Source: Marinobacterium sediminicola
GTDB lineage: Bacteria > Pseudomonadota > Gammaproteobacteria > Pseudomonadales > Balneatricaceae
Reading direction: 5' to 3'
DNA: 64,000 bases
NCBI RefSeq assembly: GCF_022343685.1
Contig: NZ_CP092123.1
Span: 930,001 to 994,000, forward strand
In this document: one piece after another, positions 34,026 through 42,254 of the stretch
Numbering within the stretch: position 1 is the first letter of the stretch
Layout: the number at the start of each line of letters is the position of its first letter
The notes under the pieces: generated by a model
Told to the model about the DNA's origin: nothing
Databases searched by the model: none
What the model saw: only the letters and a program-made list of their open reading frames with translations
Made by a program: the position numbers and the translations under genes

Positions 34026-35357
34026 TTATTGGTAATACCGGCCCGGTATGATGGGCCAGTCCGCTGCATCGACATGGTCCGTTGCCAGTTGCTGTGAGCG
34101 CCCATGCCAATGCTCGATAAAGGCATGGTCTGGATCATACAGTTGTGTCTGTTTGTCGATGTTGAAATGGCGTTTACCCTTGGGATCGGCTCCCACACCG
34201 GCCAGATATTGCCAGTTGCCCCAGTTGCTGGCGACATCGTAGTCAATCAGTTCCTGCTCGAACCAGGCCGCGCCATAGCGCCAGTCCAGTTGCAGCTCGT
34301 TGACCAGGCAGCTGGCGACAATCTGACGGCCGCGATTGGACATCCAGCCGGTTTGCCGCAGCTGATGCATGCACGCATTGATCAGGGGCCAGGGCGTTGA
34401 GCCTTCGCACCAGGCTTTGAAGCGCTGTGGATAAAAACTCGTCAGGGTGGGGCTGGATTTGATGCCGCGCGGATGAAACAGGCGGTAACCATGTTCTCGG
34501 GCGTACCACTGGAAAAACTCCCGCCATAAAAGCTCAAAGAAAATCCAGTAGGTAGAATCATTGGCACCATGTTGCTGCTCATAGCGCTTCAACTGATGAA
34601 CAACACGGCGGGGTGACAGGCTGCCCTGTGCCAGCCAGGGGGAAAAGCGGGTGCCCTTTTCCAGGCCGTCCAGCTCATTGCGAACCTGCTTGTAGTGAAG
34701 CGGTAGATCCGAAGTGAAATAGCGGGCCAGATGGGCCTGTGCTGCCAGCTCGCCTCCGGTAAACCAGTCGTCTGAATTGCGCGGGGCAGGGTTAGGCAGG
34801 GTCGCTATGACTTCGTTGTCGACCACGGGCATTGGAGGAAGCCGTTGGATACGTGGCAAGGGGGGGCTGACCTGCAACGGCTCAACCGCACGCCGGAATT
34901 TGGAAAAGCTGGCTGGAAACGTCTCCCACACGTTGCGCATTTGATCCCGGGTATACAGGGTGTAGCTGTCATCAAGTTCAACCTTCATGAACGGGAAACG
35001 TTTGGACAAGATAGCGAGCTGTTTACTCTCATACAGGCCCGAGGGGCGCGACAGGTGAAGACTGCCTGGATGATGACGAATGATGAGTTGGGACAGTTGC
35101 TCAACTGGATCCCCTTTTAGCAGCAGCAACCGCTGTCCCAGGGACTGCAGTTGTTGCTCAAGGTCCCAAAGCGCTTCATGCAGAAATCGTTGGCGCTTGC
35201 TCCCCATGCGCACACTGTTGAAGTGCGGTCGTGATTCAAGCGATGGATCCATAATGTAGACGCACAGCAGATGATCACAGCTGTTCGCCGCATGGGCGAG
35301 GACCGGGTTGTCGTCCAGGCGCAAATCCTGCGTAAGCCAATAAAGTCCTGTGTTCAT
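34026..35357 (-). CDS. DASH-family cryptochrome / photolyase
   Basis: The 443-residue flavoprotein has an N-terminal photolyase alpha/beta domain (LYWLTQDLRLDDNPVLAHAA) and a helical FAD domain with LWREFFQWYAREHG, WCEGSTPWPLINACMHQLRQTGWMSNRGRQ (split for length: WMSNRGRQIVASCLVNEL) and GNWQYLAGVG. The MGSKRQRFLHEALWDLEQQL block and the FSKFRRAVEP region point to the DASH group, which repairs pyrimidine dimers in single-stranded or loop DNA under blue light. Length is normal for a bacterial DASH protein. It stands alone on the minus strand. Confidence 0.88.
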   Translation of the reverse strand: MNTGLYWLTQDLRLDDNPVLAHAANSCDHLLCVYIMDPSLESRPHFNSVRMGSKRQRFLHEALWDLEQQLQSLGQRLLLLKGDPVEQLSQLIIRHHPGSLHLSRPSGLYESKQLAILSKRFPFMKVELDDSYTLYTRDQMRNVWETFPASFSKFRRAVEPLQVSPPLPRIQRLPPMPVVDNEVIATLPNPAPRNSDDWFTGGELAAQAHLARYFTSDLPLHYKQVRNELDGLEKGTRFSPWLAQGSLSPRRVVHQLKRYEQQHGANDSTYWIFFELLWREFFQWYAREHGYRLFHPRGIKSSPTLTSFYPQRFKAWCEGSTPWPLINACMHQLRQTGWMSNRGRQIVASCLVNELQLDWRYGAAWFEQELIDYDVASNWGNWQYLAGVGADPKGKRHFNIDKQTQLYDPDHAFIEHWHGRSQQLATDHVDAADWPIIPGRYYQ

Positions 35358-35513
35358 GATATCTCCTCGGATATACCGTTGTTACGATGATGAGGAGACT
35401 TCGGTTTGCCATTCAGTTCGGGCGAGGTAGTCTTCAGATTGTTGGAACCGGCGCAGGGAGGCCGACCTGGCCGGGGCTGTGCGTCATCATTTCATGCCAG
35501 GGGGGCCAGAATT

Positions 35514-35972
35514 GTGTCATCACTCGAGTTGAAACTCCCGCCTCCTGCGATTGCCACGCTGGTGGCTTTGTTGATGTATGCAGGGGATCAAGTCTCTCCG
35601 GCGTTCATGCAGGTGCCGCTGGACCCCCGATGGGCCATTATCGTCATGGTCCTGGCAATGCTTTTGGGCATGATGGCGGTTGCCCACTTTGTCAGGGTCG
35701 GTACCACCGTGCATCCGCACTGTCCTGAGAAAAGCAGCCATCTGGTGGTGCGAGGTATTTACCGATACAGCCGAAATCCCATGTACCTGTCACTGGTGCT
35801 GATGCTCGTTGCCTGGGCGCTGTATTTGGGGTGGGTCCTGTCCCCTCTGGGATGGGCTCTATTCGTATTGTGGATGACCCGTTTCCAGATCCGCCCTGAA
35901 GAGCGGATACTGGCACGGCTGTTTGGAGATGAGTATCGTGATTACTGCCGCCGCGTCAGGCGCTGGCTCTAG
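35514..35972 (+). CDS. Isoprenylcysteine methyltransferase-like membrane methyltransferase
   Basis: This small protein of about 152 residues has three to four membrane helices followed by the ICMT/PEMT signature VRGIYRYSRNPMYLSLVL and the SAM-contact region RIQPEER-like RFQIRPEERILARLFGDEY. Bacterial members are broadly distributed and their substrates are mostly unknown. I chose a GTG start at 35514 with a GGGGGG site, since the longer frame begins at a TTG with no support. It converges with the SulP gene, their 3' ends overlapping by 17 bp. Confidence 0.8.
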   Translation: MSSLELKLPPPAIATLVALLMYAGDQVSPAFMQVPLDPRWAIIVMVLAMLLGMMAVAHFVRVGTTVHPHCPEKSSHLVVRGIYRYSRNPMYLSLVLMLVAWALYLGWVLSPLGWALFVLWMTRFQIRPEERILARLFGDEYRDYCRRVRRWL

Positions 35973-37704
35973 TTTCAATACCGTGGTTGCAACCGGTCTG
36001 GCGGCCCAGTGTTTCCCAGGCTGCATACTGACTGAGAAAAACCTGCCCCGTTAACTCATCAAGAAAATGGGTCCGTTTGAGGCTGTCCATTACGGGCCCC
36101 TTGACCTCTGAAAGGTGGAAGGTCACGCCGCTGTCCTTGAGTCGGTGGTTGATCGCCTCCAGGCTCTCCAGTGCCGAAGCGTCAATAAGGTTAACCGCCG
36201 GGCACATCAGTACCAGGTGCTTTACGTCCGGCTTCTGGGCCACCAGGTCGTATACCCGATCTTCCAGATAGCGGGCGTTGGCAAAATACAGGCTTTCATC
36301 CACGCGCAGGGTCAGGATCTGACGGCAGGTCTCAACATTGAAACGGTCCACGTTGCGGAAATGTTCGGTGCCCGGCACCCGGCCCACGATGGCACTGTGC
36401 GGTTTGCTGGTACGGTAGAGGTAAAGCAGGATCGACAGGCCGACACCAGCGATGATGCCCAGTTCGACGCCCTCTACCAGCGTTAGCGCAATGGTCGCCA
36501 GCATGGCGGCAAAGTCGCTGCGGGAAAAGTCCCAGGTTCGTTTCAAGGCCCCCAGGTCGACCAGAGACAGCACTGCCACAATGATGGTGGCTGCCAGTGT
36601 GGCCTTGGGCAGGAAGAAGATCAGCGGTGTCAGTACCAGTGTTGCGATGGCGATGCCTGCCGCCGTGAATGCACCTGCTGCAGGCGTTTCGGCACCTGCA
36701 TCGAAATTGACCACGGAGCGAGAAAACCCCCCCGTGACCGGAAAGCCACCCGATACGGCCGACGCAATGTTGGAGCTGCCCAGGCCGATCAACTCCTGAT
36801 CCGGAGATATTCGCTGGCGGCGTTTGGATGCCAGTGTCTGGGCCACGGATACCGATTCGACAAAGCCGACAATGCTGATCAGCAGTGCGGATATCAGCAG
36901 CTGTTGCCAGAGGTCGGCATCAAAACCGGGTAGCTGTAACCCCGGCAGGCCACTCGGGACCTCGCCGACAACCTTGACGCCACGACTCTGCAAATCCATC
37001 CCCCAAGTGGCCAGTGTGGTTACAGCGACGGCCAGTACCGGACCCGCCTTGGCGAGGATATCGGCCAGCCGTTCGGGCAAACCCAGACCGATCAGTAGCG
37101 GCTTCAGCTGTTTGCGTACCCAGAACAGGAAGGCGGTGGCACTGATGCCGATGATCAACGTCGGCAGGTTGATTTGCCCCAGGTTGGCGGTGATCGACAT
37201 CAGGATTTCCAGCAGATTATGACCACTGGCATCGACACCCAGGATGTGCTTCAGCTGACTGGCGGCAATGATGATGCCCGAGGCGGTGATAAAGCCGGAG
37301 ATCACCGGATGACTGAGAAAGTTGGCCAAAATGCCAAGGCGCAGCAGGCCCATCAGAATCAGGATCACCCCGGACAGAAAGGCAAGGGCGATAGCCGCGG
37401 TGAGGTATTCTGCGGTACCTTGCAGTGCCAGGTTGCCGACAGCCGCGGCGGTCATCAGCGAGACCACCGCGACAGGCCCTACGGCAAGCGTCCGGCTGGT
37501 GCCGAACACGGCATAGGCCACCAGAGGCAGGATGCTGGCGTAGAGGCCAACCTCAGCCGGCAGACCGGCAAGCAGGGCGTAGGCCAACGATTGCGGGATC
37601 AGCATGATGGTGACGATCATGGCCGCAATAAGGTCGCTGGTCAGCGTGCTGCGGTTGTAGACCTTCAGCCACTGCAGTATCGGGAGGTAGCGTTCCAACA
37701 TCAA
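35956..37704 (-). CDS. SulP family anion permease with C-terminal STAS domain
   Basis: The 582-residue transporter has about 12-14 helices (LTSDLIAAMIVTIMLIPQSLAYALLAGLP at the start carries the SulP signature; quoted region spans residues 20-48) and a STAS domain (about 450-560). Members move sulfate, bicarbonate or other anions. It is the last gene of a three-gene operon with the phosphatase-SQR fusion and the MBL protein, which suggests a role in exporting or importing sulfate, sulfite or thiosulfate during sulfide oxidation. Substrate is inferred from context only. Confidence 0.88.
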   Translation of the reverse strand: MMLERYLPILQWLKVYNRSTLTSDLIAAMIVTIMLIPQSLAYALLAGLPAEVGLYASILPLVAYAVFGTSRTLAVGPVAVVSLMTAAAVGNLALQGTAEYLTAAIALAFLSGVILILMGLLRLGILANFLSHPVISGFITASGIIIAASQLKHILGVDASGHNLLEILMSITANLGQINLPTLIIGISATAFLFWVRKQLKPLLIGLGLPERLADILAKAGPVLAVAVTTLATWGMDLQSRGVKVVGEVPSGLPGLQLPGFDADLWQQLLISALLISIVGFVESVSVAQTLASKRRQRISPDQELIGLGSSNIASAVSGGFPVTGGFSRSVVNFDAGAETPAAGAFTAAGIAIATLVLTPLIFFLPKATLAATIIVAVLSLVDLGALKRTWDFSRSDFAAMLATIALTLVEGVELGIIAGVGLSILLYLYRTSKPHSAIVGRVPGTEHFRNVDRFNVETCRQILTLRVDESLYFANARYLEDRVYDLVAQKPDVKHLVLMCPAVNLIDASALESLEAINHRLKDSGVTFHLSEVKGPVMDSLKRTHFLDELTGQVFLSQYAAWETLGRQTGCNHGIETRASA

Positions 37705-37731
37705 TTCGCATCCTGTTCGGGGCGTTCAGCG

Positions 37732-39471
37732 TTACTTTTTATCGGCGAAGTCACAAGCCGCAGAGGCTTCGTGCTCTGCCGGGCGATGGTGCAGAATCTC
37801 CGGCCCGGCCAGCCATTCTTTTCCTTTGAGCATGGCGTTCCAGTAGATCCAGGGCAGCATCTTTTCCTTCAGCAGCCAGGAAAAACGGCTGGGGCGGGTG
37901 CCTTCGACCAGCCAGGTCGGGAAGCTGGGCAGCAACTTGCCGCCATAACCAAATTCGGCCAGCACGATCTTGCCGCGCTCTACTGTCAACGGGCAGGAGC
38001 CGTAGCCATCGTAGACGGCTCGCGGTGCCTTGCCATCAAGGGCCATCAACACATTTTCGGCCACGACCGGGGCCTGCTTGCGGACTGCTGCCGCTGTTTT
38101 GGCATTGGGCGTGTTGCCTGCATCTCCGAGACCGAAAATGTCACCATAGCGGCTGTGCTGCAGCGTTTCCGGATTCAGTTCTATCCATCCGGCCTCATCA
38201 GCGAGGGGGCTGTCGCTGATAAAGCGGGGGGCTCGCTGAGGTGGACAGACATGAAGCATATCGAAGGACTTTTCCACTTCTTCGGTTTCACCGTCCGCTC
38301 GGGTGACCTTGAACCGGGCCAGTCGCTTGTCACCCTCGACTGCGATCAGGTTGTGCTGGTAATTAAGGTGAATGCCATAGCGCTCAACATATTCCATCAG
38401 TGCAGGCACATAGTCGGCGACACCGAACAAAGCAGCACCGGCGGTACAAAACTCGATATTAAGATCCTTGAGATTGCCCTTCTGCTGCCAATGGTCGCAG
38501 GCCAGATACATCGCCTTTTGCGGAGCGCCGGCACATTTGATCGGCATCGGCGGTTGAGTAAACAGCGCCTTGCCTTTGCGCGTGCTTTGCACCAGCTCCC
38601 AGGTATATGGAGCGAGATCAAAACGGTAATTGGAAGTGACACCGTTTCGGCCCAGAGTTTCTCGCAGGCCCGGAATGGCATCCCAGTCCAGCGTCAGTCC
38701 CGGGGCGACAATGAGGATTCGATAGCCCAGATGCTCACCGTCTTCGAGCACAACCTGCTGCTGTTCAGGAAGAAAGGATGCTGCAGCGGCCTGGTACCAT
38801 TTGACCTGTTGCGGCATGACTTCCGCCATGGGGCGGACGGTCTGCTTGCGCTCGAAAACGCCGCCGCCTACCAGCGTCCAGCCGGGCTGATAATAGTGTT
38901 CCTGACGGGGTTCGATGATAGCGATATCCAGATCAGGTCGGCGTTTGAGCAGGCTGCCGGTGACGGCCTGTCCGGCTGCACCGCCGCCGATAATCAGAAC
39001 GTCGTGGCGTTTGGCGGCAACCCGGATTTTCTGGTTTGCCGGCTGAGAGCTGGCGGCCAGTTGTTCAATGCGTTCACGCTGAGCACCGAGATCGTAGCCA
39101 GCTGCTGCGCAGGCTCTCAGGATGGCTTCCACGTCCAGTCGCGGCGCTTCGGAAAGGGCCCAGAGAGTGCTGCAGCGGGTGCCGGTGCGACAGAAGGCCA
39201 ATACAGGGCCCTTGAGCTGGTTCATCAGCTCGCCAAAGCGGACGACATCGGCGTCAGTAATTTGACCCGACACAACCGGCTGATAGTGCCACTCCAGTCC
39301 ATGGCGTTTGGCGGCTTCACGGATCGCCTGCATATCAGGCTGGTCCTGACTCTCCTTTTCAGGTCGGTTGCAAATGATCGCCTTGAAGCCCATGGAGGCG
39401 GCGACGCCGACATCGGCGGCGGTTATCTGCGGACTGACACTGAGGAAGGGGGTTAGCTGATGAATTTCCAC
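37732..39471 (-). CDS. Phosphatase (DUF442)-sulfide:quinone oxidoreductase fusion
   Basis: The 579-residue fusion has two parts. Residues 1-130 are a DUF442/TIGR01244 phosphatase-like domain with a P-loop Cys94-x5-Arg (CRTGTR). Residues 155-579 are a sulfide:quinone reductase or flavocytochrome-c-like FAD domain (IIGGGAAGQAV) with conserved KCAGAPQKAM and other cysteines. It would oxidise sulfide to polysulfide or persulfide and reduce quinone; the role of the front domain is unknown. An MBL persulfide-dioxygenase-like gene precedes it and a SulP gene follows. Confidence 0.9.
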   Translation of the reverse strand: MEIHQLTPFLSVSPQITAADVGVAASMGFKAIICNRPEKESQDQPDMQAIREAAKRHGLEWHYQPVVSGQITDADVVRFGELMNQLKGPVLAFCRTGTRCSTLWALSEAPRLDVEAILRACAAAGYDLGAQRERIEQLAASSQPANQKIRVAAKRHDVLIIGGGAAGQAVTGSLLKRRPDLDIAIIEPRQEHYYQPGWTLVGGGVFERKQTVRPMAEVMPQQVKWYQAAAASFLPEQQQVVLEDGEHLGYRILIVAPGLTLDWDAIPGLRETLGRNGVTSNYRFDLAPYTWELVQSTRKGKALFTQPPMPIKCAGAPQKAMYLACDHWQQKGNLKDLNIEFCTAGAALFGVADYVPALMEYVERYGIHLNYQHNLIAVEGDKRLARFKVTRADGETEEVEKSFDMLHVCPPQRAPRFISDSPLADEAGWIELNPETLQHSRYGDIFGLGDAGNTPNAKTAAAVRKQAPVVAENVLMALDGKAPRAVYDGYGSCPLTVERGKIVLAEFGYGGKLLPSFPTWLVEGTRPSRFSWLLKEKMLPWIYWNAMLKGKEWLAGPEILHHRPAEHEASAACDFADKK

Positions 39472-39509
39472 GTTGACTGCTCCTGTATTGTTATTTTTGG
39501 CTGGAGGGT

Positions 39510-40373
39510 TCAGAACAGGTTGATCGGGACTTTCAGGTAAACCTGCCCGTTGTTCTCGGCCGGCGGCATCTGGCCGGCACGCATGTTGACCTGAACCGAC
39601 GGCAGGATCAGGCGTGGCATGTCGAGAGTGGCATCACGTTCAGTACGCATCCGTACGAAGTCTTCCTCGCTGATCCCGGTTTTGACATGAACGTTATGTT
39701 TTCGCTCTTCGGCTACGCTGGTCTGGTAGGCGTATTCTTCACGACCGGGTGCCTTGTAGTCGTGGCACATGAACAGGCGGGTTTCGTCGGGCAGGGTGAA
39801 CACTTTCTGGATCGACTTGTACAGGACGCGGGCATCACCGCCCGGGAAGTCGCAGCGTGCGGTGCCATAGTCCGGCATGAACAGGGTATCGCCGACAAAC
39901 GCAGCATCGCCGAAAACATACGTCATGCAAGCTGGAGTGTGACCCGGGGTATGCATCGCCAGGCCTTCGAGATTGCCGATGCGAATGCTGTCGTTGTCAT
40001 TGAAAAGAGCATCGAACTGGCTGCCGTCACGGGCAAATTCGGTACCGGTATTGAACGCCTTGCCGAAGGTTTCCTGCACTGTGGTGATGTGAGCGCCAAT
40101 GCCAAGCTTACCGCCGGTGCGTTGCTGCAGATAGGGAGCGGCCGACAGGTGGTCGGCATGGACGTGGGTTTCCAGAATCCAGTCCACGGTCAGGCCCTTG
40201 TTTGCCACGAAATCAAGGATAGCGTCGGCCGAATCCGTGGACGTCTTGCCGGCGGCGTAGTCGAAGTCGAGTACTGAGTCGATGATGGCGCAGTGGTTTG
40301 AGCTCGGGTCCTGAACCACGTAGCTGTAGGTAAAAGTAGGCTCGTCAAAGAAAGCAGTAACGGTCGGTTGCAT
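39510..40373 (-). CDS. MBL-fold persulfide dioxygenase-like protein (ETHE1/Blh-type)
   Basis: The 287-residue metallo-beta-lactamase-fold protein has the metal motif THVHADH (70-75) and later His and Asp (HTPGHTPACM, VGDTLFMPD), consistent with the single-iron persulfide dioxygenase group. It would oxidise the persulfide produced by the SQR to sulfite. It is the first gene of the operon with SQR fusion and SulP. A clear inverted repeat lies in its promoter region. Blh/ETHE1 assignment is by motif and neighbourhood. Confidence 0.88.
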   Translation of the reverse strand: MQPTVTAFFDEPTFTYSYVVQDPSSNHCAIIDSVLDFDYAAGKTSTDSADAILDFVANKGLTVDWILETHVHADHLSAAPYLQQRTGGKLGIGAHITTVQETFGKAFNTGTEFARDGSQFDALFNDNDSIRIGNLEGLAMHTPGHTPACMTYVFGDAAFVGDTLFMPDYGTARCDFPGGDARVLYKSIQKVFTLPDETRLFMCHDYKAPGREEYAYQTSVAEERKHNVHVKTGISEEDFVRMRTERDATLDMPRLILPSVQVNMRAGQMPPAENNGQVYLKVPINLF

Positions 40374-40406
40374 AACGCCTCCAGGGTGAAATTTCTTTTT
40401 ATTATA

Positions 40407-40433
40407 TGCTTATAACGTAATTGGATATAAGCA
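40407..40433 (-). promoter_or_regulatory. Inverted repeat upstream of the sulfide operon
   Basis: TGCTTATA and TATAAGCA form perfect 8-bp arms separated by 11 bp in an AT-rich stretch about 35 bp before the MBL gene. Symmetry and position are those of an operator for a sulfide-responsive ArsR-type (BigR/SqrR) or other repressor, but no such regulator gene is visible nearby. Confidence 0.55.
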
Positions 40434-40440
40434 ATCCTAA

Positions 40441-40469
40441 TCCCTATTCGACAAAGTGCCAAATAGGGA
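40441..40469 (-). terminator. Hairpin after the LysR gene
   Basis: TCCCTATT and AATAGGGA form perfect 8-bp arms around 13 nt between the LysR stop and the MBL operon promoter. A few T follow on the minus strand, so it is a weak terminator at best. Confidence 0.4.
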
Positions 40470-40506
40470 AAGGTTATAAACGAGCCATTTTTCATGCAGA
40501 AAGTGG

Positions 40507-41424
40507 CTAGAGAATGCCCGCCAGTTGCATCTCTTCAATGACGATACGGTGAACCTGTTGCAACGCTTTGTCGGTGTGGCTGTGCGGCTTGTTCGGGGAC
40601 GAGAGCGGGGCGCGGCTATACGCCAGATAGGGATACCAGGCGGTGTTCAGACCGTGGTTAAGCACACGCAGTCCGGCGGAATCTTCCTCTTCCATGATCA
40701 GCAGCGGCTCGGGCACATAACCCCATCCCAGCCGGTCCTTGATGGCATCCCGGATCAGCTCGAAGCTGCTGAGCGCAAGGCTGGCAGTACCCAGATTGGC
40801 AAGCCAGAAACGCTCCTGCTGATCACTGTCCAGGTAGGTGATCTGGGTAGAGCCGGAGAGGTCCGCATTGTTCAGGTGCGTCAGACGCGCGAGGCGGTGT
40901 TGATCGGATGCCATCATCTGCATCCGGATCTTGGTGATGATCTGCTGGTACAGGCTGTCTCCCGAGTAGTCCGGGTTGAAGGCCATTGCATAGGCCAGAT
41001 CCAGCTGACCCTGTCGCACCAGTTCGGGCAACTCGTCGGCGCCGGCAAACCTCATGCTCAGGCGAATATCAGGCAGCGAGGTCCGGATACGGGTGATCAC
41101 CCGGCGCCAGAACGACTCGGTCAGCACATCATCGCGGCCAATGCTCAGTTCGCACAGCGCCTCACCGGGAGGATTGGCGCACTGATAGAGGATTTTTTCT
41201 TGCAGCGTCAGCAACCGCTGGCAGTCGTCCAGAATCAGTTCACCGACGGGCGACAACGCCAGGCTGTTGCCTCGGCGCATGAACAGTCGTGTGTTCAGAT
41301 CATCCTCAAGTGCACTGATCGCCATGCTGAGGGTGCTTCGATTACGCCCCAGCTCGGCTGCGGCGGCGGCAATCGAGCCTTTTTCCGCAACGGTGACGAA
41401 ATAGAGCAGGTGTTCGGTACGCAT
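40507..41424 (-). CDS. LysR family transcriptional regulator
   Basis: The 305-residue regulator has the LysR winged helix (RTEHLLYFVTVAEKGSIAAA, RNRSTLSMAISALEDDL) and a C-terminal substrate-binding domain of normal length. I chose the ATG at 41424, which makes the HTH start as in the family; the ORF could extend further but without support. It is divergent from the SMR pair across 130 bp and lies next to the sulfide operon. Which of the two it controls is not shown, but a 25-bp palindrome covers its own promoter. Confidence 0.88.
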   Translation of the reverse strand: MRTEHLLYFVTVAEKGSIAAAAAELGRNRSTLSMAISALEDDLNTRLFMRRGNSLALSPVGELILDDCQRLLTLQEKILYQCANPPGEALCELSIGRDDVLTESFWRRVITRIRTSLPDIRLSMRFAGADELPELVRQGQLDLAYAMAFNPDYSGDSLYQQIITKIRMQMMASDQHRLARLTHLNNADLSGSTQITYLDSDQQERFWLANLGTASLALSSFELIRDAIKDRLGWGYVPEPLLIMEEEDSAGLRVLNHGLNTAWYPYLAYSRAPLSSPNKPHSHTDKALQQVHRIVIEEMQLAGIL

Positions 41425-41446
41425 GGTTGTTTTGCCTGTGGAAAAG

Positions 41447-41471
41447 TCAGCGTCATTATAGTTGACGCTGA
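41447..41471. promoter_or_regulatory. 25-bp palindrome between lysR and the SMR pair
   Basis: TCAGCGTCA and TGACGCTGA form perfect 9-bp arms around a 7-bp centre. The centre read on the minus strand includes TATAAT, a likely -10 box of the LysR gene, so binding would block its own promoter. The site is 23 bp ahead of the LysR start codon and about 80 bp ahead of the first SMR gene. Confidence 0.7.
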
Positions 41472-41553
41472 GCGACTCGCGACACTTTCGGTGCATCGAT
41501 AAAGTGGCGTTATTAGGGGCGAGGCATCTTCAGGGATGCAAGTTGAGGTATAT

Positions 41554-41901
41554 ATGCATTGGATGTTCTTGATTCTGGCGGTTGTCGGGGAAGTGTTGGG
41601 TACGACTCTGATGAAGCTGATAGTGGAAGAGGGCTACCTGCTCTACGGTACTCTGGTTGCTGTTGCGATGGTCGGGTTGTCCTACCTGTTATTGAGCCGA
41701 GCAACCCTGCGCATCCCGATTACCCTGGCCAACGCCTTTTGGGAAGGCATGGGAATGGTACTCATTGCTCTGATGTCCCTGCTGTGGCTGGGAGAGCAGA
41801 TCACTGGGTATCAGGCCGCAGGGCTGTTGCTGGCGTTGATTGGCGTGGCCCTGACCAACTATGGCCATTATTGCCGGCAGGATGCCGAGGAGGTCACATG
41901 A
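41554..41901 (+). CDS. SMR efflux subunit, MdtJ-like
   Basis: This 115-residue protein has four membrane helices. The first carries the conserved Glu of small multidrug resistance proteins (MHWMFLILAVVGEVLGTTLMK, Glu13). LANAFWEGMGMVL is close to the AYALWEGIGIL region of MdtJ. MdtJ pairs with MdtI to export spermidine in E. coli. I chose ATG 41554 with GAGG 5 bp ahead. It overlaps the next gene by ATGA, so the two subunits are coupled. Confidence 0.85.
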   Translation: MHWMFLILAVVGEVLGTTLMKLIVEEGYLLYGTLVAVAMVGLSYLLLSRATLRIPITLANAFWEGMGMVLIALMSLLWLGEQITGYQAAGLLLALIGVALTNYGHYCRQDAEEVT

Positions 41902-42218
41902 GTATAGGCCTGTTCTATCTGTTGGGCTCGGTGGTACTGGATATCATGGCCAACCTGTCGCTGGAGCATTCGGACGGTTTTCGTCGCCGTCGCTGGGGTG
42001 CGCTGGCAGTAGTGGCCATTATGTCGGCTTTCGCATTGCTGGCGTTGGCCGTTCAAACACTGGACCTGTTTATGGCCTATGCGATCTGGGGAGTGCTGTC
42101 GATCACCGGGACAGCACTGGCGACCTGGATGGTTTTCGGCCAGCGCCTGAACTGGATCAGCTGGCTGGGGATCAGTCTGCTTATTCTGGCGATCCTGCTG
42201 ATGCGTCTGGGAGGCTAG
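41898..42218 (+). CDS. SMR efflux subunit, MdtI-like
   Basis: The 106-residue partner has four helices and an MdtI-like core with SDGFRRR between helices 1 and 2, MAYAIWG, and VFGQRLNWISWLG. Where the family has the essential Glu in helix 1, this protein has Asp15 (SVVLDIMANLSL). The pair therefore has one Glu and one Asp, so its proton coupling may differ between subunits. Its stop is in the loop of a short GC hairpin that separates it from the convergent aldehyde dehydrogenase. Confidence 0.85.
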   Translation: MSIGLFYLLGSVVLDIMANLSLEHSDGFRRRRWGALAVVAIMSAFALLALAVQTLDLFMAYAIWGVLSITGTALATWMVFGQRLNWISWLGISLLILAILLMRLGG

Positions 42219-42226
42219 CGCCTCCC
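42209..42226. terminator. Hairpin with the mdtI-like stop codon in its loop
   Basis: GGGAGGC and GCCTCCC form a perfect 7-bp stem around TAGC, which contains the TAG stop codon. No T tract follows. It separates two convergent genes. Confidence 0.4.
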
Positions 42227-42254
42227 TGCGCTACTCCACACACGTGCAACTACA

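Noticed and set aside
37174-39456. A 760-codon open frame on the + strand
   Set aside because: It lies entirely opposite the SQR fusion and SulP genes, has no family motifs, and is a by-product of GC-rich codons on the real strand.
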